A DNA stretch of 64,000 bases, taken from the NCBI RefSeq assembly GCF_041435195.1, contig NZ_CP108106.1, positions 3,596,001-3,660,000 on the forward strand. Reading direction: 5' to 3'. This document shows, piece after piece, positions 1 to 9,112 of this stretch. This stretch comes from Streptomyces sp. NBC_00224. GTDB lineage: Bacteria; Actinomycetota; Actinomycetes; Streptomycetales; Streptomycetaceae. The translations under genes were made by a program, and so were the position numbers. How positions within the stretch are numbered: the first letter of the stretch is position 1; each line of letters begins with the position of its first letter. The notes beneath the pieces were generated by a model, which saw only the letters and a list, made by a program, of their open reading frames with translations, ran no database searches and had not been told where the DNA came from.

Positions 1-32
1 TGCGCTTCACCCGCCCGGCCGCTGCACCCGCG

Positions 33-3000
33 CTAGAGGTCGACGTCCTCCGAAGGCACGTTCATCCGGGCGACTGTCACGGGGTCCGCGACTCCGACGT
101 AGACGCGTACGTCGTCGACGGCCCCGGCGAGGTATCCGCTGCCACCGCCCAGAGCGGAGCGACCGACCTGCAGGCCACCTCCGGACAGCCAGGTGGTGTG
201 GTCGTAGCCCCTCGCCGTCTCCCGGAGGCTGCCGTTCACATACAGGCGCACCTCGTGGGTGAGGGAGTCGAACGTCACCGCCAAGTGCTGGCCGCCGATG
301 TCCGTCGTGGGCAACTGCTGGTCGTCGGTGACCGTGGTCACCTTGGGTGTGCTGTTGTCGGCGTCCGTCAACGCCAGTTCCCACTGGCCGGAGGCCGCCT
401 GGTAGCGGACGGCCACTCGGTCGGCGTTCTGTCCGGGCAGCGACAGCACGGTCTGGGTCTTGTCCGGATCGAGCGTGGTCAGCCTGACCCGCGCCGCGAC
501 GGTGTAGCTGTCCGCCCCGGTGACCACGGCACTCGCCGTGGATGCCCAGGAACCGGTCCCGTCCAGCGTCAGATGACCCTTGCCCGCGAGTGCCGCCTCG
601 TCGAACTCGGTGGCCGGGTTGTAGATCGCTGCCCCACCGTGCAACGTCAGCGGCTGACCATCCGTCTGCACGTTGGCGGAGACGCCGCCCGACACGCTCT
701 CCAGCGGCCAGTACGCCTTGCGCTGCGGCTTGATCGTCTCCATTTCGGCGACCTGGGCGTCGGGCAGAACCCGGTCGAAGACCCGTACCTCCGTCATGTC
801 TCCCTGGAACTGGTTGCGGTAGCCGCTCTTCGTCTGCACCCGGCCGATCTGCAGGCTGCGCCGGGACGACCAAGTGGTGTAGCGGCGTGCGGTACCGGCC
901 CTCACGTCGTTGACGTAGATCCGCAGCTCGGGCCCGGCGGCGGCGTTGGCGTCGAACACTCCGGTGAGCAACACCCACTGATCCGCCTTGACCTCGATGT
1001 TCGAGGCGACGGCCTGCCAGTTGCTCATCGCCTGGACGTCCAGGTCGGGTGTGGAGAAGACCCACCTCTTCAGGGTGGCGTCATAGCCGAGGACGAATCC
1101 GGGTTCGCCCGTGCTGTCCTGGCTGATCACTGCCATGTCCCGGTCCAGCGTGGCCGGCTTCACCCAGGCACTGGCGGTGAAGCTCTGCCCGGTGTCGGTG
1201 ATGGTGCCCCAGGAGTCCACGTAGGCGTCGGTCGTGCCGTTGAAGCGCGCCGCCCGGTCGGCCGGACCGCCGGGCCCCGGCACACCGAAGGTGACGCCTG
1301 TCCCGACGGCGCCGGGATGGCGCCCGGTCTCGTCCATGGCTGCGGTGGTCCCCTCCGCGTCGTCCAGGTTCCACTGGCCGACGGCCTGCTTGCCGTCGGT
1401 GACGAGGAATTCGTAACGCGCGGGGACCAGATTGGAGTTGTTGGCCCCGTCGTATGCCTCGACCGTCACTCCGTGGCGCCCCGCCCAAGTGGGCGTCCAC
1501 GTCACCGTCACGGGGGCACCGCCCGAGGTCGCCTTCTTCACGGTCGCCTCGTCGTCGAAGGTGTAGCGGTACTCCTTCACGTCCTTGTCCGCCGCGGTGA
1601 AGGTGAAGCGGCCCACCGTCCCCACGCCGTGGTGCCACATCGGATCGTCCGGATATTCAACGGAGTTGACCGCAGGCGGTTTGGGTCGCGTGGCGTCCCA
1701 GATGAACTCACAGCGCGACGGGCTCCACGGCCCCCAGGCGTCTCCGTCGTACGCGCGCGCCTCCCAGGAGATCACCGAGTTCTGCTGGATCTGCGGCGTC
1801 GTCGCCGTGCGCTGGGTCACCTGATGGGAGAAGGTCGTTCCCGGGTTGGGCGACTTGTAGCCGGTGTCCGCCGTGTAGTTCTGCGCCTTGCCGCTCTTGT
1901 CCGTGTACCAGACCCGGAACTGCACCTTGACCTGATCGGCCTGGGAGGACGAGTTGTCGGCGTCGCGGGCCTCCGCGCGCAGAAGCGGCAGCACGTCCAC
2001 GTACGGACGCGATGCTCCCGATACGCACTTGCCGCCCGGGCTGGACGTCATCAGCTGGTTGTCGACCGCCTTGGGCGGCGTGTTGTACTCGATGGACAGA
2101 TAGGCATTTCCGCACAGCCGCTTCCACCCGGCGTACGAGGACTCGTCCTTCGCCTTGAGGCCGAGGGTCATGCTCTTCCACGAGTCGCCCGTGGCGTTCT
2201 GCACCTCGGTGAGGAGCTGCCCGTTGGTGATGTTGAGGTTGGCGGCGCTGTTGCACTGCGTGGGTGAGATCTTCGCGTTGAGCGTCGTCGGGATCGATCC
2301 CCACTCGTCCTTCGTGTTGGACCAACTGCTCGACGACGTGATGGTGCGGTTCTTGCCGCCGATGCGATACAGCTCTACCGGCTCCGCGGTGGGGGTGGCC
2401 GAGTAGATGTGTTCGACCCTGCCCGAGAACTGGGCGCTGAGGATCTGCTTCCCGCTGTACGTGGCGAGCGGGAAGGTGAAGAGGAGACGGCGGACTCCGA
2501 TGTTGGCGCAGGTGACGGGGTTGTAGTCCAGCGGGCACTTGCCCATGCCGGCGCTTCCCGAGTACGCCCAGTCCTGCTCGGACGGCATGCCCGACATCAC
2601 GGACGTCCAGGCCGTACGGCTGAGGGTCTTGGGGATGGGGTCGACGACGACCGGATACACCGTGTCCTTGCCGCGCAGCAGCGGGATGTCCGGCGTAAGG
2701 GTGATCTTGTTCTTCGTGACCGTGAGCCCGACGGGCGCTGTGCGGCCCGACTCCCCGACTTCCAGTCGGGCTTTCGCCGCGCGCGGCACCACTCCGCGAA
2801 CGGACTGCTGCGTGGTGGTGGGCGGCGCCGAGTCCCACATGACCGGCTTCGCGGCTTCGAAGACGGTGCCGCCGACGGCGGCGTCCACGGCGCGCATGCC
2901 TCCGCCGGGAGTCGCCTCGATCCTCAAGCCCTTGGTGCTCAGACCCAGTTCGATGCGGGTCAGCCCGGGGTCGGCCGCGGCTTCGGCGTTCTTGACGATC

Positions 3001-3623
3001 AGAAAGTGCGCAAAGCCCTCGGCCTCGGCACGTACTGCCAGGTCGACACCTGGCAGAACCTCTTCGTACTGGGCCGTGTCGCCGCTGACTTTCGGCTTCG
3101 GAAGCGCGCTGCCGGGCCAGGTGAGCGCGTACTCACGGCCGGCCCGCTCCATCCGGGCGAAGGGGCCGTCGCCGCCTCCCGAGAACCGGACATCGACAGT
3201 CGCGGCCTTCGGCGACAGGGAGCCGTCCTTGCGCTGTACGAGCGTGTCGTCGACCGGCGTCCACGATCCGCTGAGGCGGGTGCGTACCGGCTGGGTGTAT
3301 TCACGGGCCGTGAATGTGCCCCCCGGGTTGGCGAAGACGTCCCGGCGCTCCTGCCGCAGTACCGTCACTTCCACGGGCCTTCCGCTCGCCTGGGCAGCGG
3401 CCTGGGCCACCTGTTCGGTCGCCGCCGCACCGCTCTCTCGGGCAGACGCGACCGCTGCCTCGCGCGGGGCTGCCGCCGTGTCGGCATTCGCGGTCGGGAG
3501 CGCCACCGTGCCCGAGGCCAGCAGCGCCGTCAGCACCCCCGCCACGACGGTCGCGCGGTGTCCCCGGCCGGGCTTCTTCCTGAGCACGCCCGATCTCCTG
3601 CTTCTCTCCATGGCCCGGGTCAT
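33..3623 (-). CDS. Secreted protein with two LamG-like (concanavalin-type) domains
   Basis: Large exported protein of about 1196 residues. The N-terminus has a twin-Arg-free basic stretch (RSRRSGVLRKKPGRGHR), a hydrophobic core and an ANA-D cleavage-like site near residue 48, so export by a signal peptide is likely. The middle carries a long beta-rich region and Ig/fibronectin-like stretches. The C-terminal third has two LamG/laminin-G-like repeats (about residues 745-955 and 985-1180), each opening with a WxL-D/ES segment and ending with a QIGR or QVGR ... DDVRVY/TEVRVF signature. Such domains bind carbohydrate or protein outside the cell. The ATG at 3623 overlaps the stop of the upstream FG-GAP gene (ATGA). 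An in-frame start at 3719 would lie deep inside that gene and is disfavoured. No catalytic domain is recognised. It may be a cell-surface or matrix adhesin or a processing partner of the FG-GAP protein. Confidence 0.8.
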   Translation of the reverse strand: MTRAMERSRRSGVLRKKPGRGHRATVVAGVLTALLASGTVALPTANADTAAAPREAAVASARESGAAATEQVAQAAAQASGRPVEVTVLRQERRDVFANPGGTFTAREYTQPVRTRLSGSWTPVDDTLVQRKDGSLSPKAATVDVRFSGGGDGPFARMERAGREYALTWPGSALPKPKVSGDTAQYEEVLPGVDLAVRAEAEGFAHFLIVKNAEAAADPGLTRIELGLSTKGLRIEATPGGGMRAVDAAVGGTVFEAAKPVMWDSAPPTTTQQSVRGVVPRAAKARLEVGESGRTAPVGLTVTKNKITLTPDIPLLRGKDTVYPVVVDPIPKTLSRTAWTSVMSGMPSEQDWAYSGSAGMGKCPLDYNPVTCANIGVRRLLFTFPLATYSGKQILSAQFSGRVEHIYSATPTAEPVELYRIGGKNRTITSSSSWSNTKDEWGSIPTTLNAKISPTQCNSAANLNITNGQLLTEVQNATGDSWKSMTLGLKAKDESSYAGWKRLCGNAYLSIEYNTPPKAVDNQLMTSSPGGKCVSGASRPYVDVLPLLRAEARDADNSSSQADQVKVQFRVWYTDKSGKAQNYTADTGYKSPNPGTTFSHQVTQRTATTPQIQQNSVISWEARAYDGDAWGPWSPSRCEFIWDATRPKPPAVNSVEYPDDPMWHHGVGTVGRFTFTAADKDVKEYRYTFDDEATVKKATSGGAPVTVTWTPTWAGRHGVTVEAYDGANNSNLVPARYEFLVTDGKQAVGQWNLDDAEGTTAAMDETGRHPGAVGTGVTFGVPGPGGPADRAARFNGTTDAYVDSWGTITDTGQSFTASAWVKPATLDRDMAVISQDSTGEPGFVLGYDATLKRWVFSTPDLDVQAMSNWQAVASNIEVKADQWVLLTGVFDANAAAGPELRIYVNDVRAGTARRYTTWSSRRSLQIGRVQTKSGYRNQFQGDMTEVRVFDRVLPDAQVAEMETIKPQRKAYWPLESVSGGVSANVQTDGQPLTLHGGAAIYNPATEFDEAALAGKGHLTLDGTGSWASTASAVVTGADSYTVAARVRLTTLDPDKTQTVLSLPGQNADRVAVRYQAASGQWELALTDADNSTPKVTTVTDDQQLPTTDIGGQHLAVTFDSLTHEVRLYVNGSLRETARGYDHTTWLSGGGLQVGRSALGGGSGYLAGAVDDVRVYVGVADPVTVARMNVPSEDVDL

Positions 3624-5143
3624 CGGATCGACGCCCCGAATGCCGCGCCCCCGGCGGGGATCCCGCCCTCTCCCGGTGTGAAGGTCTGTGTCGGTGCCGT
3701 ACCGCTCTGGGAATCCCAACCGAACGCGTAGACGGCGCCCGAAGCACTGCCGGAGGCCTTCGCGACTCCGACGAGCAGCGCCTGCGGCGTCGCGGCCAGG
3801 CTCGCCCCGACGAACATCTGCTGTTCGGGGACGCCCGGAATCCCGTACCCCGGGTCGAACCAGGCGTCGGTCACCGTCGAATCACCCCGGACGGTGAAGA
3901 TGTGGATGCCTCCCTTGTCGAGGTGCTCCTCGGAGGACTCCTCACCGGGGACGCCGACCGCCAGACGCAGCGTGAGCGGGCCCTGGAGCGACATGGCCAC
4001 GGTCTGTCCGAAGAAGTCCCCGGTCTCCGGCGTGTTCCCCGCACCACCGACACCCTGAGCCAGGGCGCCCATGACGGTGGTGACGGTCCCGTCCCCCTCG
4101 ATCCGGTAGAGAGACGCACTGCCGGCGTCGACCGCGGTACCCAGGTCCTCGCCCGGGGAGCCGACCAGCACATACGACTCACCGGCGAGCGAAGCCGGTA
4201 GTGGCGCCGCCGCGAGAGCGGTGCCGAAGCGGTCTCCGGCCTCCGCAGAGCCGACGTTCGTGGACGTCTGATCCGCGCCTGTGAGCGGCGTCGGGCGGCC
4301 GGTGGCGTCCAGTGTGTGGCTGAATATCACGATGCCACCGGCGAAGGCCTCCGTTCCGAATCCCTCACCCGGTACCCCCACGATCAGATGGGTGGGCGTC
4401 GATGCGAGCGAGGCGCCGAACCGGTCGTCCGGCTCCGAGAGCCCCGGCACGTTGGACGACTCCTGGTCCACCCATGCGGCCACGCCGCCGTGGACGTAGG
4501 CCATCGCGCCCGCGTCCCGGACCGTGCCCACGTCCTCTCCGGGGATCCCCATCGCCACATACGGCGTGCTCCCGGTCGCCTTGCCGGCGGAGAGGGAGTA
4601 CCCGAACAGATCGCCGGGCTCGGAGGTGGCCGAGGTCCGCTCCTGCACGTAGAACGTGGAAGCAGGTCCCGTACCCAGACCCCCCGGAGCCCCGTAGATC
4701 ACATAGACGGCTCCCGCGTCGGCCGCACCGTTCACGTCCCGGTACGGAGCCCCGACGACCAGATCGGCGCAGCCGTCGGCATTCAGGTCCCCCGACGTCA
4801 GCGAGAAGCCGAACCTGGTCCCGGCCTCCGGGTCGCCCGGCACCCATGCGAGCCCCTGGCGCACCTGGACGACCCCGGCTGCGCCGCCGTAGGCCACCGT
4901 GACCGTGCCCGCGAGGGACTTACCGTTCACGGTCGCGTCCGGGTCCCCGATCGCGGTGTCGCGAACGCCGTCACCGTTGTAGTCCGCGTCGACGCCACTG
5001 CACGCGGCGGCCGCGGCATGCGCCCGCCCGGTACCCCACGCCACCAGAGCCGCCACGACAAACCCCGCGACAGCGAGCCAGGCGATCCACTCCCCCACAC
5101 GAAAATTCCTGCCCCACATCCTCGACGGCCCCCCAGCCTTCAC
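3620..5143 (-). CDS. Secreted FG-GAP/integrin-alpha-like beta-propeller protein
   Basis: A protein of 507 residues with one N-terminal hydrophobic segment (about residues 18-42, WIAWLAVAGFVVAALVAW) ending near AHAAAAA, consistent with a signal peptide or anchor. The rest is about seven FG-GAP-type repeats, recognisable by DxNxDGxxD calcium loops (YNGDGVRDTAIG, LNADGCADLVVG), by DRFGxxLA and by VGxPGE motifs repeated roughly every 60 residues. Together they predict an extracellular beta-propeller as in the integrin alpha head. The annotated start is GTG 5143. An ATG at 5119 (MWGRNF) is a credible alternative because neither has an ideal ribosome site. The stop overlaps the LamG gene start by four bases, so the two are probably made as a pair. 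The divergent neighbour is csnR, but no functional link is evident. Confidence 0.82.
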   Translation of the reverse strand: MKAGGPSRMWGRNFRVGEWIAWLAVAGFVVAALVAWGTGRAHAAAAACSGVDADYNGDGVRDTAIGDPDATVNGKSLAGTVTVAYGGAAGVVQVRQGLAWVPGDPEAGTRFGFSLTSGDLNADGCADLVVGAPYRDVNGAADAGAVYVIYGAPGGLGTGPASTFYVQERTSATSEPGDLFGYSLSAGKATGSTPYVAMGIPGEDVGTVRDAGAMAYVHGGVAAWVDQESSNVPGLSEPDDRFGASLASTPTHLIVGVPGEGFGTEAFAGGIVIFSHTLDATGRPTPLTGADQTSTNVGSAEAGDRFGTALAAAPLPASLAGESYVLVGSPGEDLGTAVDAGSASLYRIEGDGTVTTVMGALAQGVGGAGNTPETGDFFGQTVAMSLQGPLTLRLAVGVPGEESSEEHLDKGGIHIFTVRGDSTVTDAWFDPGYGIPGVPEQQMFVGASLAATPQALLVGVAKASGSASGAVYAFGWDSQSGTAPTQTFTPGEGGIPAGGAAFGASIR

Positions 5144-5363
5144 ATACGAGGTGATCTTGTGAAGACATCGACACTATGTGCGAATACGGGGTTCCGGAGC
5201 GTCATATCCCGCCAGAAAGCGGCCCTCCAGGAACACGAGCCCCACAGATCTCGGCCAACTCGCCACATATGCACAGGAGATGCGTCGAAGTGGGGTGTCG
5301 CGCCTTCGCGATCGCCGCCAACCCACCCAGGTAACGCTTTGGTAGCCGCCCGGGCGCAGACCA

Positions 5364-5393
5364 TTGACGTCCCCATGACGTGCGGCCTACTTT
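5364..5393 (+). promoter_or_regulatory. Predicted sigma70-like promoter of the csn operon
   Basis: TTGACG at 5364-5369 and TACTTT at 5388-5393 are separated by 18 bp, a good match to a vegetative promoter. Transcription would start near 5400, so the 15-bp palindrome at 5407-5421 would sit just inside the transcript, where a repressor could block initiation or clearance. This is inferred from sequence only. Confidence 0.5.
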
Positions 5394-5406
5394 CTCCCCC
5401 ATCGGA

Positions 5407-5421
5407 TAGGAAACTTTCCTA
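5407..5421. promoter_or_regulatory. Predicted CsnR (ROK repressor) operator
   Basis: TAGGAAACTTTCCTA is a perfect inverted repeat of 7 bp arms around a single central C. It lies between the predicted promoter and the csnR start. The CsnR boxes described upstream of csnA and csnR-K in S. lividans are palindromes of the same GAAA-S-TTTC type, so autoregulation of the operon by its first gene is the natural reading. A looser GGGAAAG half site follows at 5432-5438. Confidence 0.65.
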
Positions 5422-5471
5422 ACAGTGAAGTGGGAAAGCCGCCTCAGAGGTGAAGGGCAGGTGCTGCCGTC

Positions 5472-6731
5472 GTGGCCGGTACTACCCCGGGAACGCCGCG
5501 CGTACTCCGCGCCATGAACGACCGTGCCGCCCTCGATCTGCTCCTGGAGCACGGGCCCCTGTCCCGTACCCGGATCGGGAAGCTCACCGGGCTCTCCAAG
5601 CCGACCGCTTCGCAGCTGCTCGCGCGGCTGGAGGCGGCGGGGCTGGTCGTGGCGACCGGGACCACCGAGGGGCGGCCCGGGCCCAACGCCCAGCTGTACG
5701 CGGTCAACGCGCGTGCCGCGCACGTCGCCGGGCTCGATGTGACGCCCGAGCGGATCCGGGCCGCCGTCGCGGACGTCGCCGGGGACGTGGTCGGGGAGTT
5801 CGAGGTGCGCACCCCGGGGCGCAGGGCCGGCGAGTCCGTGGTGCGGCAGGTGACCGACGCGCTCGACGGGGCCGTGAAGGCCGCCGACCTCGTCCGGGGC
5901 GATCTACACCGCGTCGTCATCGGCACGCCCGGCGCCTTCGACCCGGGCACCGGGCGGCTGCGGTACGCCTCCCATCTGCCCGGCTGGCACTCCCCCACCC
6001 TCCTCGACGAGCTCGCGGCCGCGCTGCCGATGCCGGTCGAGTACGAGAACGACGTCAACCTCGCCGCCATCGCCGAGCAGCGGCTCGGCGCCGCGCGCGG
6101 CCACGACGACTTCGTGCTGCTGTGGAACGAGGGCGGGCTCGGTGCCGCGCTCGTCATCGGCGGGCGGCTGCACCGCGGGTTCACCGGCGGCGCCGGCGAG
6201 GTCGGCTTCCTGCCGGTGCCGGGCGCCCCGCTCGTACGGCACGTCACCAAGGCCAACTCCGGCGGCTTCCAGGAGCTGGCGGGCGGGCAGGTGCTGCCCC
6301 GGCTGGCAAGGGAGTTCGGCGTCGCGGACATCCCCGTCGGCACGCCCATCGAGGTCGCCACCGCTCTGGTCGCGCGGGCGGCCCGGGCCATGGAGACGTC
6401 CGCCCCCGACACGTCCGCCGGCACGTCCGCCGACACCTCCGCCCCCGACTCCCCCTCCCGCCGCCTCCTCGAAACCTTCGCCACCGGCCTCGCCACCGGC
6501 CTCGCCTCCATGGTCGCCGTGCTCGACCCCGAGCTCGTCGTGCTGTCCGGCGCGCTGATCTCCGCCGGCGGCGAGCCGCTGCGCGCGCTCGTGCAGCACG
6601 AGCTGGGCGAGCTCGCCGCCTCCCGGCCCCGGCTCGTCATCGGCGAGGTGCGCCACCACCCCGTACTGCGCGGCGCGTTGGAGAGCGCCCTCGCCGCCAC
6701 CCGCGACGAGATCTTCGACACCTCCCGCTGA
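5472..6731 (+). CDS. csnR: ROK-family transcriptional repressor CsnR
   Basis: A protein of 419 residues with an N-terminal winged helix-turn-helix (about residues 16-62, ALDLLLEHGPLSRTRIGKLT then SKPTASQLLARLEAAGLV) followed by a ROK sugar-kinase-like fold. The usual ROK GEIGH histidine is Phe (GEVGFL) and the CxCGxxGCxE zinc motif is absent. It therefore looks like a regulator that has lost kinase and zinc features, typical of CsnR-like members. A low-complexity Asp-Thr-Ser-Ala insert sits near residues 304-320. It is first in the operon ahead of a sugar ABC transporter, a GH4 glycosidase and a sugar kinase. This order (R-E-F-G-H-K) is that of the csnR-K operon known from S. lividans and S. 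coelicolor, where the protein represses chitosan utilisation. The GTG start at 5472 gives the canonical N-terminus, and an ATG at 5514 is possible. Confidence 0.85.
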   Translation: MAGTTPGTPRVLRAMNDRAALDLLLEHGPLSRTRIGKLTGLSKPTASQLLARLEAAGLVVATGTTEGRPGPNAQLYAVNARAAHVAGLDVTPERIRAAVADVAGDVVGEFEVRTPGRRAGESVVRQVTDALDGAVKAADLVRGDLHRVVIGTPGAFDPGTGRLRYASHLPGWHSPTLLDELAAALPMPVEYENDVNLAAIAEQRLGAARGHDDFVLLWNEGGLGAALVIGGRLHRGFTGGAGEVGFLPVPGAPLVRHVTKANSGGFQELAGGQVLPRLAREFGVADIPVGTPIEVATALVARAARAMETSAPDTSAGTSADTSAPDSPSRRLLETFATGLATGLASMVAVLDPELVVLSGALISAGGEPLRALVQHELGELAASRPRLVIGEVRHHPVLRGALESALAATRDEIFDTSR

Positions 6732-6796
6732 CCCCCCGCAACCCAGCCCGCCCGAACATCCCCGTTCCTCCGCCCCTGCCCCCGGGAGACTCCACC

Positions 6797-8143
6797 ATGT
6801 CCGGAAACAGCCCAAACCGCCGGAAGTCGGCCGCCGCGCTCGCCGTGACCGCCTCCATCGCCCTGTTCGCCTCCGCCTGTACGGGCCAGAGCAGCTCCTC
6901 CACCGAGGACGACGCCTCCAAGGAGACGACGATCACCTTCTGGCACGGGTGGAGCGCCCCCGAGGAGGTCAAGGCGATCCAGGCCGACGTGGACGCCTTC
7001 CAGAAGGCGCACCCCAACATCCATGTGAAGGTCGTCGGCAACATCAACGACGACAAGGTCAACCAGGCGCTGCGCGCAGGCGGTTCGAGCGCGCCGGACG
7101 TGGTCTCCTCCTTCACGACCAACAACGTCGGCAAGTTCTGCTCGTCCAATGCCTTCGTCGACCTCGCCCCCTTCCTGAAGAAGGACGGGATCGACCCCGC
7201 GAAGACCTTCCCGAAGGCGATGAACGAGTACACCCAGTTCGAGGGCAAGCGCTGCACGCTCCCGCTGCTCGGCGACGCCTACGCGCTCTACTACAACAAG
7301 GACGCCTTCAAGGACGCCGGGATCGCCGGGCCGCCCAAGACGTGGAGCGAGTTCGCCGCGGACGCCAAGAAGCTGACCAAGGCGAAGGGCGGCTCGTACG
7401 AGCAGCTCGGGTTCATGCCGGACTACCACGGCTACGAGTCGACGACCGAGCACTACATCGCCCAGTGGTCGCCCACGTACTTCGACTCCAGCGGCAAGTC
7501 GAACATCGCCAAGGACCCGGCCTTCGCCAAGGGGTTCGCCTTCCAGAAGCAGCTGGTGGAGGACCTCGGCGGGTTCCAGAAGCTGGAGCGGTTCCGGTCC
7601 GGCTTCGGTGACGAGTTCGGCGCCAAGCACCCGTTCCACCTGGGCCAGGTCGCCATGCAGCTGGACGGCGAGTGGCGCCTCGGGATGGCCGAGGAGAGCA
7701 AGCCGAAGTTCGAGATCGGGGTCGCCCCGCTGCCCGTACCGGACGACCAGGCCGCGTCCTACGGGAAGGGCTACATCACCGGGACCATCGCCGGCATCGC
7801 CGCCACCTCCAGCAAGCAGAACGCCGCCTGGGAGCTGGTGAAGTACATGACGACCAACACCGAGGCGGTCGTGAACTTCGCCAACGCGATCCACAACGTG
7901 CCCTCCACGCTGGAGGCGCTCAAGTCGCCGAACCTGAAGTACGACCCGCGCTTCAAGACGTTCCTGGACATCGCGCAGAACCCCGGCTCGACGACCAGCC
8001 CGGCCTCCGTCAACGGCGGCCAGTACCTGGTGTCGATCCAGAACCTCGGCTACGACGTCGAGAAGGGCAAGCAGGGCGACATCAAGGCCGGTCTGGAGAA
8101 GACCGCCAAGGAGATCGACACCGCGATCGACCAGGCCAAGTAG
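6797..8143 (+). CDS. csnE: Sugar ABC transporter substrate-binding lipoprotein CsnE
   Basis: A solute-binding protein of 448 residues, extracellular solute-binding family 1 (MalE-like). The N-terminus has a charged segment (NRRKSA), a hydrophobic core and a lipobox-like FASAC, so lipid anchoring at Cys is likely although the -3 position is Ala rather than Leu. The mature part begins with a DD-rich linker and TITFWHGW, a frequent opening in this family. It follows csnR by 65 bp and precedes two permease genes. No ATPase gene is present in the operon. Streptomyces carbohydrate importers of this kind commonly share the ATPase MsiK encoded elsewhere. By context the ligand is chitosan-derived glucosamine oligomers, which is inferred from operon identity and not readable from the sequence alone. 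Confidence 0.88.
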   Translation: MSGNSPNRRKSAAALAVTASIALFASACTGQSSSSTEDDASKETTITFWHGWSAPEEVKAIQADVDAFQKAHPNIHVKVVGNINDDKVNQALRAGGSSAPDVVSSFTTNNVGKFCSSNAFVDLAPFLKKDGIDPAKTFPKAMNEYTQFEGKRCTLPLLGDAYALYYNKDAFKDAGIAGPPKTWSEFAADAKKLTKAKGGSYEQLGFMPDYHGYESTTEHYIAQWSPTYFDSSGKSNIAKDPAFAKGFAFQKQLVEDLGGFQKLERFRSGFGDEFGAKHPFHLGQVAMQLDGEWRLGMAEESKPKFEIGVAPLPVPDDQAASYGKGYITGTIAGIAATSSKQNAAWELVKYMTTNTEAVVNFANAIHNVPSTLEALKSPNLKYDPRFKTFLDIAQNPGSTTSPASVNGGQYLVSIQNLGYDVEKGKQGDIKAGLEKTAKEIDTAIDQAK

Positions 8144-8170
8144 GCCGGGCCCGGGCATCGCGGAGCACCC

Positions 8171-9112
8171 ATGACCACGTACACACTGCGCGCCAAGCGC
8201 CGCCGGGCGGCGCTGCGGACCGCCGCCTTCATGTCCCCCTGGCTGATCGGCTTCGGCGTCTTCTTCGCCTACCCGCTGATCTCCACGGTCTACTTCTCCT
8301 TCACCCACTACGACGGGTTCACCGACCCCACCTTCAACGGGCTCAAGAACTGGTCGTACGTCTTCAACGACTACCCGCTGTTCTGGCCCGCGCTGCGCAA
8401 CACGCTGTGGCTGGTGGTGGTCATGGTGGCCTGCCGGGTCGCCTTCGGGCTCGGCATCGGGCTGCTCATCACCAAGATCAAGACGGGCACCGGGGTCTTC
8501 AGGACGCTGTTCTACCTGCCCTACCTCGCGCCGCCCGTCGCCGCCACGCTCGCCTTCGTCTTCCTGCTCAACCCCGGTACGGGGCCGGTCAACTCGGTCC
8601 TGTCCGACCTCGGGATACCGGCGCCGGACTGGTTCACCGACCCCGCCTGGTCCAAGCCCGCGCTGACCATGCTCGCGGTGTGGGGCGTCGGGGACCTGAT
8701 GGTGATCTTCATGGCCGCGCTGCTCGACGTGCCGAAGGAGCAGTACGAGGCGGCCGAGCTGGACGGGGCCTCGTCCTGGCAGCGGTTCCGGTTCGTGACG
8801 CTGCCGAACATCTCGCCCATCGTGATGTTCGCGGTGGTCACCGGGATCATCCAGACCATGCAGTACTACACCCAGCCGCTGGTGGCCGGAAAGGTCGCCT
8901 CGGGGATCATCGGCAGCTCCGGTCAGCCGTTCGAGCCGGGCTACCCGGACAAGTCGACGCTGACCCTGCCGCAGCTGGTGTACAACCTCGGCTTCCAGCG
9001 CTTCGACTACGGCTCCGCCTGTGTGGTCGCCCTGGTCCTCTTCGCCCTCTCCATGGCCTTCACCGCACTGCTGATGCGGCGCCGTGGCGGACTGATCCAG
9101 GCAGGTGACTAG
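8171..9112 (+). CDS. csnF: Sugar ABC transporter permease CsnF
   Basis: A MalF-type inner-membrane permease of 313 residues with about six hydrophobic segments. The first is FMSPWLIGFGVFFAYPLIST. The cytoplasmic EAA loop appears as YEAAELDGASSWQRFRFVTL, the helix that docks on the shared ATPase. The ATG at 8171 follows csnE by 27 bp. The C-terminus ends in an Arg-rich tail (MRRRGG). It pairs with CsnG to form the translocation channel for the sugar delivered by CsnE. The 3' end overlaps the csnG start region, so the two subunits are probably translated together. Confidence 0.9.
   Translation: MTTYTLRAKRRRAALRTAAFMSPWLIGFGVFFAYPLISTVYFSFTHYDGFTDPTFNGLKNWSYVFNDYPLFWPALRNTLWLVVVMVACRVAFGLGIGLLITKIKTGTGVFRTLFYLPYLAPPVAATLAFVFLLNPGTGPVNSVLSDLGIPAPDWFTDPAWSKPALTMLAVWGVGDLMVIFMAALLDVPKEQYEAAELDGASSWQRFRFVTLPNISPIVMFAVVTGIIQTMQYYTQPLVAGKVASGIIGSSGQPFEPGYPDKSTLTLPQLVYNLGFQRFDYGSACVVALVLFALSMAFTALLMRRRGGLIQAGD

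Larger units (their letters stand above)
5144..5471. other. Intergenic control region between FG-GAP gene and csnR
   Basis: A divergent spacer of about 330 bp. It is more AT-rich than the surrounding genes in its left half. It holds the predicted csnR promoter and CsnR operator listed separately. No small gene or RNA could be supported here. Confidence 0.6.
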
